Notes: generated from the sequence alone by a model not told the origin. 64,000 bases of DNA from Candidatus Limicola stercorigallinarum (GCA_018711625.1 DVID01000020.1:1-64000); one strand, 5' to 3'; shown: positions 26,710 to 36,460, numbered from the stretch's first letter. Translations and numbers: made by a program.

Positions 26710-28428
26710 CTACGAGAGCGCCTTGCGCAAAAGCTCATTGAAAAGCTTGGGGTTGCCGGTTCCGCGACTCGCCTTCATGCACTGGCCTACCAAAAAGCCG
26801 ATGACCTTCTGGTTGCCGTCACGATATTGCTGCGCCTGGTCGGGGCAAGCAGCCAGCACCTCGTCCACCGTGGCCTGCAACGCCGTGGTGTCGTTCACCT
26901 GGCGCATGCCGCGGGCATCCACAATCTTCTCGGGGTCCTCGCCAGACTCCGCCATGGCAACAAACACCTCATGGCCCTGATTAGAGCTGATGGCGTCCTC
27001 GGCAAGGAGTTTTGCCAGCGTGGCCACCTGACCCGGCGCAAGCTTGCTCTCTACCAGCGTGGCGCCGGCGGCCTTGAGGAAGGCGGGCAGCTCGTTCACG
27101 ATGAGGTTGGCCACGCCTTGCGCCGGCTTGCCCGAAAGACCCGTTGCCGCCGCCTCAAAGAAGGTGGCTGTCTCCGGATCGCCCGCAATCTGCTCGGCGT
27201 CGGCGCGCTTGATGCCAAAGTCGTGCTCATACCGGTCGCGCTTAGCATCCGGCAGCTCAGGAATCTCTGAGCGGCAGTGCTCGATGAACTCATCCGTAAG
27301 GTCAAAGGGCGCCAGGTCGGGATCGGGGAAGAAGCGATAGTCGTCTGCCGTCTCCTTCACACGCATGACCACGGTGCGCTTGCGGCTCGGCTCCCAGTGG
27401 CGCGTCTCCTGGTAGATGATGCCGCCCTCTTCGAGCACCTCCGCCTGACGGCAGATCTCGTAGGCAAGACCATCGTGAAGCGCCTTGAAGGAGTTGAGGT
27501 TCTTGAGCTCGGTCTTGGTACCCAGGCGCGTATCACCGCGGCGGCGCAGGCTCACGTTGCCATCACAGCGCATGGAACCCTTCTCCATGGAGCAGTCAGA
27601 GATACCAAGCGTCACAAAGATGCGGCGGAGTTTCTCCATGAAAAGACGCGCTTCCTCGGGCGTACGCAAATCGGGCTCGGTCACGAGCTCAATGAGCGGC
27701 GTACCGCAGCGGTTGTAGTCGATAAGGCTCTCGGCTGCGCCACCGATGCGTCCCTCTTCGCCACCCACATGTACCATCTTGGCGGCATCTTCCTCCATAT
27801 GGATGCGCAAGATGCGGATGGGCACGGTGTAGGATCCGTCTGCGCGACGCTCGGGCACCGCAATGCCAGCGGTATCGTAGCCCGAAAGCCCCGCAAGCGC
27901 GCCACCCACCGATGGGTCACTTGGGGACGTGTTCGTTTCGACCCATTCGCCCTCACCCGCCATGCGGGAAAGGTCGGCTGAGAGACCCACGGCACCCGCG
28001 CTTGCCGACGCCAAGCTCTCCGCCTCCGCCTCACCGAAGGCGCACTCTGGACGCTCAGAAGCTCCACGGCCCGTAACCTCAAGATCCAGCCGGCCATGCA
28101 TGGCAAAAGCCACCGGACCCTGCGTGGTCTGGAAGTTCTTCGCCATATCGGGATAGAAATAGTGCTTGCGATAGAACATCGACCGCTTTTGAATCTGGCA
28201 GTTGGTGGCAAGGCCCGCCTTCACGATGTACTCAATCGCCCGCTTGTTGGGCACGGGTAGCGCACCGGGCAAGCCCAGGCACACAGGGCACACGTTGGTG
28301 TTGGGCTCATCGTCGTGGCTCAGCTTGCAGCCGCAGAACATCTTGGTGTCGAGCGTGGTGAGCTCGGTATGAATCTCGAGGCCAATCACGGCCTCCCAGT
28401 CTTTCAGAACTTCGGAGAGCTCCTTCAT
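26710..28428 (-). CDS. gatB: Asp/Glu-tRNA amidotransferase subunit B, with a large insertion
   Basis: Subunit B of the GatCAB amidotransferase, which phosphorylates and amidates Glu-tRNA(Gln) or Asp-tRNA(Asn). Residues 11-110 show the cradle-domain start (WEAVIGLEIHTEL), the cysteine pairs FCGC and CPVCLGLPG, and FYPDMAKNFQ. The catalytic region continues at residue 203 with IRILRIHMEEDAAKMVH. Between about 119 and 200 there is an extra segment of roughly 70 residues, rich in Ala, Glu, Ser and Gly, absent from usual GatB proteins. The C-terminal tRNA-binding YqeY-like tail is complete. The total of 572 residues exceeds the usual 475-500. The ATG overlaps the gatA stop (ATGA). Confidence 0.96.
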   Translation of the reverse strand: MKELSEVLKDWEAVIGLEIHTELTTLDTKMFCGCKLSHDDEPNTNVCPVCLGLPGALPVPNKRAIEYIVKAGLATNCQIQKRSMFYRKHYFYPDMAKNFQTTQGPVAFAMHGRLDLEVTGRGASERPECAFGEAEAESLASASAGAVGLSADLSRMAGEGEWVETNTSPSDPSVGGALAGLSGYDTAGIAVPERRADGSYTVPIRILRIHMEEDAAKMVHVGGEEGRIGGAAESLIDYNRCGTPLIELVTEPDLRTPEEARLFMEKLRRIFVTLGISDCSMEKGSMRCDGNVSLRRRGDTRLGTKTELKNLNSFKALHDGLAYEICRQAEVLEEGGIIYQETRHWEPSRKRTVVMRVKETADDYRFFPDPDLAPFDLTDEFIEHCRSEIPELPDAKRDRYEHDFGIKRADAEQIAGDPETATFFEAAATGLSGKPAQGVANLIVNELPAFLKAAGATLVESKLAPGQVATLAKLLAEDAISSNQGHEVFVAMAESGEDPEKIVDARGMRQVNDTTALQATVDEVLAACPDQAQQYRDGNQKVIGFLVGQCMKASRGTGNPKLFNELLRKALS

Positions 28429-29933
28429 GCGAGCTCACCTCCCTTCCCTGCAAAGGCAGGTGCCACGCCAAGCACAGGCGCTCCCTTCGCCGCGCATGCG
28501 CGCTCAAGGGCAGCGCCAAACGTGATGAGGCGTTCATCCATAAACGCGGGAGCAACCAGCTGGGCTGCCACCGGCATGCCCGACTGCGCCCCCAGCCCCA
28601 CCGGAACGGTAATGCCGCCGTTACCAGCAATATTGATAGAGATGGTGTAGAGGTCGGCGAGGTACATCTGCGTGGGATCCGAGATGGCCCCATGCTCAAA
28701 GGCAACCATGGGACTCGCCGGCATGATGATCACATCCACCTGCTCGTAGGCGCGCGCATAATCCTCGGTAATGAGTGTGCGCGCCTTTTGGGCCGCGTAA
28801 TAGTACTTGTCATACACGCCCGAAGAGAGCAGATAGGCACCGAGCATCTGGCGACGCTTGGCCTCCGCGCCAAAGCCGTGTGCACGCGAAAGCGAGCTCT
28901 GCTGCGCCAGCGTGGCACAGCCCGGCTCCTGATAGCCGTAGCGAACGCCGTCGAACCGCGCGAGGTTGGAGAACGCTTCCGCAGGACCGATCACGTAATA
29001 GGCCGCAATGGCTGCATCGAGATGCGGGAGGTCAATCTCCACCAGCTCGGCGCCAGCCGCCTCAAGCGCATGCGCAGCGCCTTCAACCGCCTGCTTCATC
29101 TCGGGTGTGAGGCCTTCGGCATTCATGAGCGATGGAGCGACACCCACCCGTTTGCCTGCAACGTCGCCATCGAGCGCCTGTGCAAACGAAGGTGCCACCT
29201 CCTGCGACGTGGAATCGTAGCGGTCGCGTCCACCTGAGACCAGGGCATCCATGGCAAGCGCCACATCCTCAACGGTGCGGCCAAACGGTCCCACTTGGTC
29301 GAGGGAACTGCCAAATGCCACCACACCGTAGCGAGAAACGGCGCCGTAGGTGGGCTTCATGCCCACCACACCGCAGAGCGCCGCCGGCTGACGAATAGAG
29401 CCACCGGTGTCAGAACCCAGGGCAAGTGGAACTTCGCCCGCCGCCACCGCTGCAGCCGAGCCACCCGACGAACCACCCGGAACACGCGCGGTATCCCAGG
29501 GGTTGTTGGTGGGGTGGAACGCCGAGGTATCGGTGGTGGAACCAAAGGCAAACTCATCCATATTGGTCTTGCCCACCGGCACGCAACCCGCGTCAAGCAT
29601 GCGCTGCACGCAAGTTGCTGTGTAGGGCGACGCATAATGCTCGAGCATGCGGGAGGCACAGGTGGTGTATGTGCCCATAAGGTTCATGTTGTCTTTCACG
29701 GCAAGCGGCACACCGGCAAGTGGCGGAAGCTTCTCGCCTGCAGCGCGAGCGGCGTCGATACGGTCCGCCGCCGCAAGCGCCAGCTCAGGCGTCACCTGCA
29801 AAAAGGCCTGGACGTCTCCATCGCGCTTGTCCACAGCGTCGAGCGCCGCCTCGGCCATCTCGCGGGCAGAGACTTCACCCGAGGCTATAGCGGCAGCAAT
29901 AGAACGAGCCGTGAGAGCATCGTAAGAAGCCAT
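28425..29933 (-). CDS. gatA: Asp/Glu-tRNA amidotransferase subunit A
   Basis: Amidase-signature subunit that hydrolyses glutamine and passes ammonia to GatB. The Ser-cisSer-Lys triad is visible as the lysine in LAVKDNMN, the cis-serine in GGSSGGSAAAVAAGEVP and the serine nucleophile in GSDTGGSIRQPAALCG. It is 502 residues from ATG 29933, chosen because GAGAGGGGG lies 9 bases upstream and the gatC stop is one base before; an ATG at 29942 would have no spacing from that site. It is the middle gene of gatC-gatA-gatB. Confidence 0.97.
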   Translation of the reverse strand: MASYDALTARSIAAAIASGEVSAREMAEAALDAVDKRDGDVQAFLQVTPELALAAADRIDAARAAGEKLPPLAGVPLAVKDNMNLMGTYTTCASRMLEHYASPYTATCVQRMLDAGCVPVGKTNMDEFAFGSTTDTSAFHPTNNPWDTARVPGGSSGGSAAAVAAGEVPLALGSDTGGSIRQPAALCGVVGMKPTYGAVSRYGVVAFGSSLDQVGPFGRTVEDVALAMDALVSGGRDRYDSTSQEVAPSFAQALDGDVAGKRVGVAPSLMNAEGLTPEMKQAVEGAAHALEAAGAELVEIDLPHLDAAIAAYYVIGPAEAFSNLARFDGVRYGYQEPGCATLAQQSSLSRAHGFGAEAKRRQMLGAYLLSSGVYDKYYYAAQKARTLITEDYARAYEQVDVIIMPASPMVAFEHGAISDPTQMYLADLYTISINIAGNGGITVPVGLGAQSGMPVAAQLVAPAFMDERLITFGAALERACAAKGAPVLGVAPAFAGKGGELA

Positions 29934-29934
29934 G

Positions 29935-30243
29935 TTACGCATCCCCCTCTCCCAAAATGGAGGGAACGCGGAACGAACGCTCCCGTGTTGCGCCAGCGTT
30001 GCTTAGCGCCGCCTCAATCGTAAGGCCATGCGGAGCATCGATGGCGTCATCGCGCATGACGTTGGAAAGGCTCCCGATGGGATGAAACGTAGGGTCAACA
30101 TCGGGAAGATTGTAGGCAAGGACGGGCTCAAGCATCGCCACCGCGTCGTTCATGTACGACGTCATCTGGCTCAGCTCCTCCCCCTCCAAAGCAATGCGGG
30201 CATAATCGGCGATGCCGCGTACATCGTTTTCGCTGAGTGCCAT
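29935..30243 (-). CDS. gatC: Asp/Glu-tRNA amidotransferase subunit C
   Basis: A 102-residue subunit that stabilises GatA and anchors it to GatB. It begins MALSENDVRGIADYARIAL, the standard start of this family. The central NDAVAMLEPV-type helix is followed by the extended PDVDPTFHPIGSLSNVMRDD segment. AAAGGAG precedes the ATG. It is the first gene of the operon. Confidence 0.95.
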   Translation of the reverse strand: MALSENDVRGIADYARIALEGEELSQMTSYMNDAVAMLEPVLAYNLPDVDPTFHPIGSLSNVMRDDAIDAPHGLTIEAALSNAGATRERSFRVPSILGEGDA

Positions 30244-30274
30244 GGGCGCTCCTTTCGGCTGGTCAATCTACACC

Positions 30275-30317
30275 ATTATACGCAGCGCGCCCGCTCCCCG
30301 GACGAGGGGCGGGCGCG
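30275..30317 (-). promoter_or_regulatory. gatCAB promoter -10 box and upstream hairpin
   Basis: TATAAT on the minus strand (30275-30280) lies 32 bases before the gatC start; no clear -35 box is visible. Just upstream CGCGCCCGC (30286-30294) and GCGGGCGCG (30309-30317) form a strong stem that probably ends transcription from the M24 gene, though no T run follows. Confidence 0.5.
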
Positions 30318-30388
30318 GTCACAGGCTTGCAACGGAGCGACGGGCGGCATGGCGGCTCCGGCCGGACCCCGGAACGCCCCCGCGCGCC

Positions 30389-31783
30389 TCACATGCGCTG
30401 CATCGAGAACGCCTGGCGGTGGTTGAGCAGGTACGGACGCAGGTAGGCCACCGTGGAGCACATGGGCAGCACGTCGGGCGAGAGCGCGATGCCCAGCACC
30501 TCGGTGATGTAGGCGCGGCGCCGCTCCATGCGCTCCCACATGCCGGGGTAGCGGGAGCGGATGTCGCGCTTGAGCCCCTCGTCAGCAAGGGCGACCGTGC
30601 TCTCGGCGCTCACGCCGCCGTAGCCCGGCACCGAGGGGATGATGTCGATCTGGAAGATCATGCCGCTCGTGAGCACCTCGTCCGAGCCCTCGTACACCGG
30701 CGAGCACAGCCACTCCTCCTCGGCGGTGAGATGCCCCGGGCAGAGCGACCAGCCGTAGGTTGCGCGCGGCAGCACGCGCTCCACCTCGTCGAAGAGCTCG
30801 CCTCCCGTCATGCCCACGCGGATGCGCTCAAGCCAGCGCACGTAGGCGGCGAAGTAGGGCGCGGCGACCTTCTCGAGCCAATCCGCCTGCTCGCGCGGCA
30901 TCTCGGCCGAGGTGCTCACGGCGAACCCCGCGCGGCTGGAGAGGCCGCCCGCATAGCCCACGGTGAGGGCGACGGGGTCGCCCCATTTCACGCGGTTGGC
31001 GGTGGGGAACATGTTGGCCTGCACGAACCGCGGGCCGCTCGCGGCGATGGTCACGACGCTCGTATGCTGGCCATGGCGCACCAGCGTGTCGCCGAGCCGC
31101 ATCTCGCTCACGCCGGCGCCGAGCGCGTCCATGGCATCGAGCATGCAGTCGGAGGCCAGCGCGGCGCCGAACTCGTAATGGGCGACCTCATTGGCGCTGT
31201 TGGCGGTGCGGGCACCGTCCGCGCCGATGAAGATGCCGGTGGCGTTGACGAGCGCGCCGTCCGAGCCCGCGGCCTCCCGCAGCGCGTCGACGATGAACGC
31301 GGGCACATCAAAAGTCGAGGAGGCGTCGACGTCCTCCGCGGTGAAGAGCTTCCAGCCTGCCAGGCCCACGCGCATGCCAGGCTGGACGCCCGCCTCGCGC
31401 AGGGCGGAGGGCAGCGGTGCGGAGGGCGCCTGGGGCTGGTTGGGCAGCGAGAGGATCGGCGCGTGCACGACGCGGGCATCGATGCGCGCCTTGTCCGCCT
31501 TGTCGCGGTTCTCGTTGCCCAAAACGAAGCACGCCGAGCCGTCGGCGGCTATGACGAGCAGGCCCTCCTCGAAGCGCGTGAAGAACCCGGCCAGGTAGGC
31601 GAAGTTTCCCGCATGCTCGACGTCGCCGTACACCACGAGCGCGTCGAGGCCGCGGGCGCGCATGCGCTCGACCACCTTGTCCAGGCGCTCCTGGATGGTG
31701 GCGTCGGAAAGCGGGATGGGCGCCCCCGTGCAGTCGCGTTCCGGCTCGGGCACGAAACCCAGCTCCACCATGCGGGTGTCCAT
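30389..31783 (-). CDS. M24 (Xaa-Pro aminopeptidase-like) homologue with altered metal site
   Basis: A 464-residue protein with the two-domain layout of Xaa-Pro dipeptidases: an N-terminal creatinase-like domain (about 1-190) and a C-terminal pita-bread domain. The conserved histidine (PGH, 351) and last glutamate (SAESTVAL, 394) are present. The first aspartate expected in the VLLDLG strand is Thr274 (VALTVG). The second, expected in SDxTRT, is replaced in SSRAGFAVS (281-289). Active M24 peptidases need both aspartates for their two metals, so catalysis as a classical peptidase is doubtful. ATG 31783 has GGAGATG upstream. It could be a creatinase-like or non-enzymatic protein. Confidence 0.8.
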   Translation of the reverse strand: MDTRMVELGFVPEPERDCTGAPIPLSDATIQERLDKVVERMRARGLDALVVYGDVEHAGNFAYLAGFFTRFEEGLLVIAADGSACFVLGNENRDKADKARIDARVVHAPILSLPNQPQAPSAPLPSALREAGVQPGMRVGLAGWKLFTAEDVDASSTFDVPAFIVDALREAAGSDGALVNATGIFIGADGARTANSANEVAHYEFGAALASDCMLDAMDALGAGVSEMRLGDTLVRHGQHTSVVTIAASGPRFVQANMFPTANRVKWGDPVALTVGYAGGLSSRAGFAVSTSAEMPREQADWLEKVAAPYFAAYVRWLERIRVGMTGGELFDEVERVLPRATYGWSLCPGHLTAEEEWLCSPVYEGSDEVLTSGMIFQIDIIPSVPGYGGVSAESTVALADEGLKRDIRSRYPGMWERMERRRAYITEVLGIALSPDVLPMCSTVAYLRPYLLNHRQAFSMQRM

Positions 31784-32617
31784 AGCGCATCTCCCCTCGT
31801 CGTCATGCGGGTGCAAGCGATGGACGGAGAATGCGCCGAGCCTCGGCCTTGGGCTGCGGACGGCGCATGCCTGCGCCGCACCCCGCCACATCGCGCGTCA
31901 CTCGCATGATACCCAGCTGCACTTCGGTGCCATCCCCCGTCTCGCCGGGATCTCGCCCAGCCGGCGCCGGCTGGGGTCGTCGTGAGGCTTGCGTGCGCCG
32001 CGACGGCGGCATCACGAGGGTTGACCCGCGTGGAAAATCATCGCGATGGTCAATTTACCCCTCGAGGTTACCTTTGGACGGAGCTGCGAAGCGCATGTAT
32101 ACGCGCGAGCGCCTCCAAAACCCCTTCCGCAGCCGCTGCGAGGTCGTTTTCGGACCTCTTCGGGGGTCCCACGGACGGTAGCGGGGCCGTGGCGCCGCGC
32201 TCGCATGCGGCGGATGGTAACCTCGAGGGGTAAATTGACCATCGAGCCGGAATCCAACAGCTCGAGGCAGCCAAGAGCCCATTTTTTGATGCATTCCACG
32301 CTGGAATTTATGCAAATAGGGAGCAGAAGCCGTCGCGCCCCGCCATCCGGGCGATGCACCCGCTTGCGCCCGCATGAGAACGACCGCGCCCCGCCAATCA
32401 CAAGCCTCGGCACGGGGTAGCCTGCCCGAAACCCTGGACAGGCAACCCCGCAGCCGAAACCGCCCTCTACGCCGCTCGCAGCCCAGGCAGCGACACCTCG
32501 GACAGGCGATCCCGGACCGACCGCCCTGGCGGCGCGCCACAGGCTCGCGGCCCGACGGCGCCCGCTCTTGACTTTGCCAGCGACCTCGCCAGACCGACGA
32601 CGCCGCGCAACGGCACC
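31784..32617. other. 834-bp intergenic region without convincing genes
   Basis: Several short open frames overlap on both strands, none with a ribosome site or recognisable features. The region contains the 29-bp inverted repeat described separately. A short dyad ATTCCA-CGC-TGGAAT near 32.29-32.31 kb lies in an AT-rich patch that stands out from the GC-rich surroundings. The rest shows nothing I can assign. Confidence 0.6.
32044..32244. repeat. 201-bp element bounded by perfect 29-bp inverted repeats
   Basis: The left arm (32044-32072) and right arm (32216-32244) are exact reverse complements over 29 bases. They begin CGATGGTCAATTTACC and contain CTCGAG. The 143-bp interior is GC-rich without an open gene. 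TTGACC also occurs at 32021-32026, making a further small inverted pair with the left arm. No target-site duplication is obvious. It may be a miniature inverted-repeat element or paired protein-binding sites. Confidence 0.7.
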
Positions 32618-35600
32618 CTAGTCATCATCTCCCGAAGCACCCAGCTGCTCGAGCACCATGAGCGCCGCCGCCACGGGGCCGCGCTCGTCGTTGGCATCGA
32701 GGCCGCGGCCCACGCCCGAGCCGCCGCCGGCACCCGCCTTGTAGGGAATCGACAGCTTGCGGCTCTTGGGGAAGCTCACCGCACCCAGCCGGTCACGTAG
32801 GTCGAAGGCAACCTTCTTGGGCACGTCCACGCCCTGGAACGTCAAGCGGCCGGCAGCAAGCACCACGCTCTCCAACCCCAAGCGCCCGCCACGAATGCGG
32901 ATTCGCGCGCGATCAAAGAGGTTCTGAGCAGCCTGCGGCAACGGTCCGGCCAGCTGTTCCAGCTCCTCTTGTGCCTCGTCCACCTGAGTAAGATCTTCTG
33001 CCGCGGCAAGCTTGCGGTACACCAGCACCCGCTTATCCACCGCAGGCAGATACTCTTCGTCCAAATAGAAGTCGGCAGGCAGGTTGATGGTCACGTCTGA
33101 GCTCTCAACATTGGCTCCGTCCTCGCCACGCGCCTCGGCCACCGCCTGACCGAGCATCTGCGTAAAGAGGTCAAAGCCCACGCTGGAGAGATTACCGTGC
33201 TGCTCAGCCCCCACAAGCGAGCCGGCGCCGCGGATCTCTAGGTCGCGCATGGCGATGCGCATGCCGCTGCCCAGCTCCTGGAACTCGGAGAGCGCCATCA
33301 GGCGCTCCGTAGCCTCCTGCGTGAGCGGCATCTCCCCCGGGAACATGAAGTAGGCGTATGCCTGGGTAGCGGAGCGCCCCACACGGCCCTTGAGCTGGTA
33401 GAGCTGCGCCAAGCCGAGCCGCTGCGAATCCTCGATGATGAGCGTGTTGGTGTGCGGATTATCAATACCGCTCTCGATGATGGTGGTGGCCACGAGCACG
33501 TCGATCCGCCCCTCGGCGAACTCGATCATCACGTCCTCCACCTCGCGCGGGGTCATCTTGCCGTGCGCCACGCCCACGCGCGCCTCGGGCACCGCCTCGT
33601 GCACGCGGTCCACCGCGTCATCGATGGTCTTCACGCGGTTCGAGACGTAGTACACCTGCCCCTTGCGAGAGAGCTCCAAGCGAATTGCCGCCGAGACCAC
33701 ATCCGGGTCGTACTCGCCCACGTGCACCATCACGGGACGGCGCCCGGTGGGCGGCGTGGTGATGAGCGACATATCGCGCACGCCCGAGATAGCCATCTGC
33801 ATGGTGCGCGGAATAGGCGTGGCCGAGAGCGTGAGCACGTCAATCTGCTCGCGCAGGTTCTTGAGCTGCTCTTTGTGCTGCACGCCAAAGCGCTGCTCCT
33901 CGTCGATGATCACCAGGCCCAGGTTGGCTGGGTTGACGTCAGAGGAGAGCAGGCGGTGCGTTCCCACGAGCACGTCGAGCTTGCCCTCGGCGAAGGCGGC
34001 GAGGGCGCGGCGCTGCTGAGCGGGTGTGCGAAAGCGCGAGAGCACCTCCACCTCCACCCCGAAGGGAGCGAACCGCTCAAAGAATGTTTGGTAATGCTGC
34101 TGCGCCAAAATGGTGGTGGGACACAGCACCATCACCTGGCGCCCCGAGTCCACGCACTTGAAGGCCGCGCGTAGCGCAACCTCCGTCTTGCCGAAGCCCA
34201 CGTCTCCACAGAGCAGGCGGTCCATGGGCTTGGGCGCCTCCATGTCGGCCTTGATGTCGTTGATAGCCTCCAACTGGTCGCGCGTGGGCTCGTAGGGAAA
34301 GCTCTCCTCCATCTCAATCTGCTCGGGCGTGTCGGGCGGGCAGGCGTATCCCGTGATGGACGAGCGGCGCGTATATAGGTCAACCAGGTCAAAGGCGAGC
34401 TTCTTGGCGCTCTTGCGCGCCTTCGCGGTGGCACGGCTCCAGTCGGCGGTGTTGAGGCGCGTGAGGCGTGGATTCTCGCCGTCCGGGCCCACATAGCGGC
34501 TGATGCGGTCCACCTGCTCAAGCGGCACATAGAGCTTGTCGCCATCGGCGTATTCCAGCAAAAAGTAGTCGCGCTCGCGGCCGCCCACCTCCTGGCGCAC
34601 GATGGCCGTGAAGTGCGCGATGCCGTGCGTGGCGTGCACCACGTAGTCGCCCGGCTTGAAGGGGAAGGTCACCTCCGTCACGTCCACACGCCGGCGCACC
34701 CGCTGGCCACGGCGCGCGTCCATGCGCGCGCTCAGGTCGCCGATGGAGAATATCGCCAGGTGTGCCTCGGGCACCACCACGCCCCGCGGGAAGGCGGCAT
34801 CCACAAAGGTCACGCGCCCGCGCGTCAACGTCGGCACCGCGATGCGGCCCACACGTCCCTCGGCCTGCGGCGCGCCGTCTTCTATGGGGCGCGCGTTGAG
34901 GCGGTCGGCATCGCGCTTGAGCAGCGTGACCGTCACCTCGGCACTCCCCACCTTACCAGCATTCTCATCGGCGGAGATGAGCGACTCCTCAAAGGGAATC
35001 GCCTCATCGTTAAAGGTGAGCTCAAGCGACTCGCGCGCGCCGCGGTCGGGCGCGGCGAACACGCACGCATATCGGTTGGCAACAACCTCGTTAATGCGCG
35101 AAATAAACCGCGTATCAGAGCCTGCGATGGCAGGTTGCTCAATTTTGAGCTCAGCGGTAACCGCCCCGCCCGCCCGGATGAGCGAAACGTAGTTCAAACG
35201 CTGTTGATGACCGAAGTCCAACTCCTGCGGTCGTACAAAAAGACCGTCTAAACGTGCAACTTTTGCCTCGCCGGCACGACGGTCCAGATCTTCATAGGCG
35301 CGCATGCAATCATCAAAGAGCGACCGAGGCTCCGAGAGCACCACGAGCGCGTTTTCGCTCACATGCGCAAGCGGGCTCACCGTGGTGTCGTACATGAGAG
35401 GCAAGAAGCGATCGAGCTCCGGTGTGACCACTCGGGCCTCAACCATCTCAAGGAGCGCCGCAAGCTCAGTGTCATTCTGGGCGGGTTGATAGAGCGCTGC
35501 CTTGATGCGCCGCACGGCATCATCGGTAAGGGCAAGCTCGCGGCAAGGATATACCCGGATGCTCGTATCGTCGCCAATGGTCTGACCTGTTGACGTAACC

Positions 35601-36220
35601 ATATGACGGATACGGTCAATCTCGTCGCCAAAGAATTCAATGCGCACAGGAGACGTAGCCTGGGCCGGATACACATCCACCGCGTCACCATGCACGCGGA
35701 AGAGTCCCGGGGCATCCGCCGCATCGGAGGCAGTGTAGCCCATTGCCACCAAACGTTGCGGCACGCTCTCAAAGGGTACTTCCTCACCTACGGTAAAGGT
35801 TACGCTGCGCCAAAACTGGCTTTCGCGTGGCGGCACGCAACGCAACAGTGCCCGCGCAGAGGCAACCATGATGCAGGGCTTTCCGCTGGCCACGCGCTCA
35901 AGGGCCGCACAACGAGCCGCCACCACGGCATCGTCAGGCTCTTGATCGCGCCAGGGCATATCGCGACGCTCGGGATAGCGCTCCACATACTCAAGACCTA
36001 CGTACGAAGCAAGTTCGCGAGCCGCTCTATCGGCAGCGTCCTCGCCTGAAACCACATAAACGCACGGCCGCGGACGACGCGCAAACTGCGCCGCCAGCAT
36101 GAGGGCGCGCGCCGACTGCGATATTGCGAGCGTGGCATCCTTGCCCTCGTCAAGCGCCTCCTCAATAACGCGAGGCCCCTCGGCGGTAAACAACTGCGCT
36201 GCAATGCGGTGGACAAGCAT
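32618..36220 (-). CDS. mfd: Transcription-repair coupling factor
   Basis: A 1200-residue ATP-dependent translocase that removes stalled RNA polymerase and recruits UvrA. It has a UvrB-homologous N-terminus and an RNA polymerase-interacting domain near 490-560 (FKPGDYVVHATHGIAHFTAI). The RecG-type motor carries GDVGFGKTEVA (Walker A), IIDEEQRFG (DEEQ box), LTLSATPIPRT and QLKGRVGRS. The C-terminal TRCF domain follows. The ATG at 36220 has GGAAAGG 6 bases upstream; an earlier frame start adds 13 residues with no ribosome site. The C-terminus ends with a short Gly-rich tail. It is divergent from rmuC. Confidence 0.97.
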   Translation of the reverse strand: MLVHRIAAQLFTAEGPRVIEEALDEGKDATLAISQSARALMLAAQFARRPRPCVYVVSGEDAADRAARELASYVGLEYVERYPERRDMPWRDQEPDDAVVAARCAALERVASGKPCIMVASARALLRCVPPRESQFWRSVTFTVGEEVPFESVPQRLVAMGYTASDAADAPGLFRVHGDAVDVYPAQATSPVRIEFFGDEIDRIRHMVTSTGQTIGDDTSIRVYPCRELALTDDAVRRIKAALYQPAQNDTELAALLEMVEARVVTPELDRFLPLMYDTTVSPLAHVSENALVVLSEPRSLFDDCMRAYEDLDRRAGEAKVARLDGLFVRPQELDFGHQQRLNYVSLIRAGGAVTAELKIEQPAIAGSDTRFISRINEVVANRYACVFAAPDRGARESLELTFNDEAIPFEESLISADENAGKVGSAEVTVTLLKRDADRLNARPIEDGAPQAEGRVGRIAVPTLTRGRVTFVDAAFPRGVVVPEAHLAIFSIGDLSARMDARRGQRVRRRVDVTEVTFPFKPGDYVVHATHGIAHFTAIVRQEVGGRERDYFLLEYADGDKLYVPLEQVDRISRYVGPDGENPRLTRLNTADWSRATAKARKSAKKLAFDLVDLYTRRSSITGYACPPDTPEQIEMEESFPYEPTRDQLEAINDIKADMEAPKPMDRLLCGDVGFGKTEVALRAAFKCVDSGRQVMVLCPTTILAQQHYQTFFERFAPFGVEVEVLSRFRTPAQQRRALAAFAEGKLDVLVGTHRLLSSDVNPANLGLVIIDEEQRFGVQHKEQLKNLREQIDVLTLSATPIPRTMQMAISGVRDMSLITTPPTGRRPVMVHVGEYDPDVVSAAIRLELSRKGQVYYVSNRVKTIDDAVDRVHEAVPEARVGVAHGKMTPREVEDVMIEFAEGRIDVLVATTIIESGIDNPHTNTLIIEDSQRLGLAQLYQLKGRVGRSATQAYAYFMFPGEMPLTQEATERLMALSEFQELGSGMRIAMRDLEIRGAGSLVGAEQHGNLSSVGFDLFTQMLGQAVAEARGEDGANVESSDVTINLPADFYLDEEYLPAVDKRVLVYRKLAAAEDLTQVDEAQEELEQLAGPLPQAAQNLFDRARIRIRGGRLGLESVVLAAGRLTFQGVDVPKKVAFDLRDRLGAVSFPKSRKLSIPYKAGAGGGSGVGRGLDANDERGPVAAALMVLEQLGASGDDD

Positions 36221-36460
36221 GAGCAACCTTTCCACGACGAAAACCCGCCTGAGCAGCATCTCGGGCGGGTAACCATGTGCGATAGCTCTATCCTACCATG
36301 CAAACGTTTACGCGAACGCGCGTCTAAGACGGGCGTCCGGGTGCTCCCCTATAATGAGAGCGCAGCATCTACCGGTACATGCGGGCCCATGCCGCACCAG
36401 AGCACGCGCTCGCGCCCAACGTCCGCCGCACGCACGCCATTTGCTTTGCAAGGAGCCACT

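Noticed and set aside
30212-31909. A 565-codon plus-strand open frame
   Set aside because: Antisense to the M24 homologue, made of His/Arg/Ala-rich shadow sequence.
32012-32540. Overlapping short open frames containing VNLPLEVT or GQFTPRGY
   Set aside because: These peptides are translations of the 29-bp inverted repeat and not conserved genes.
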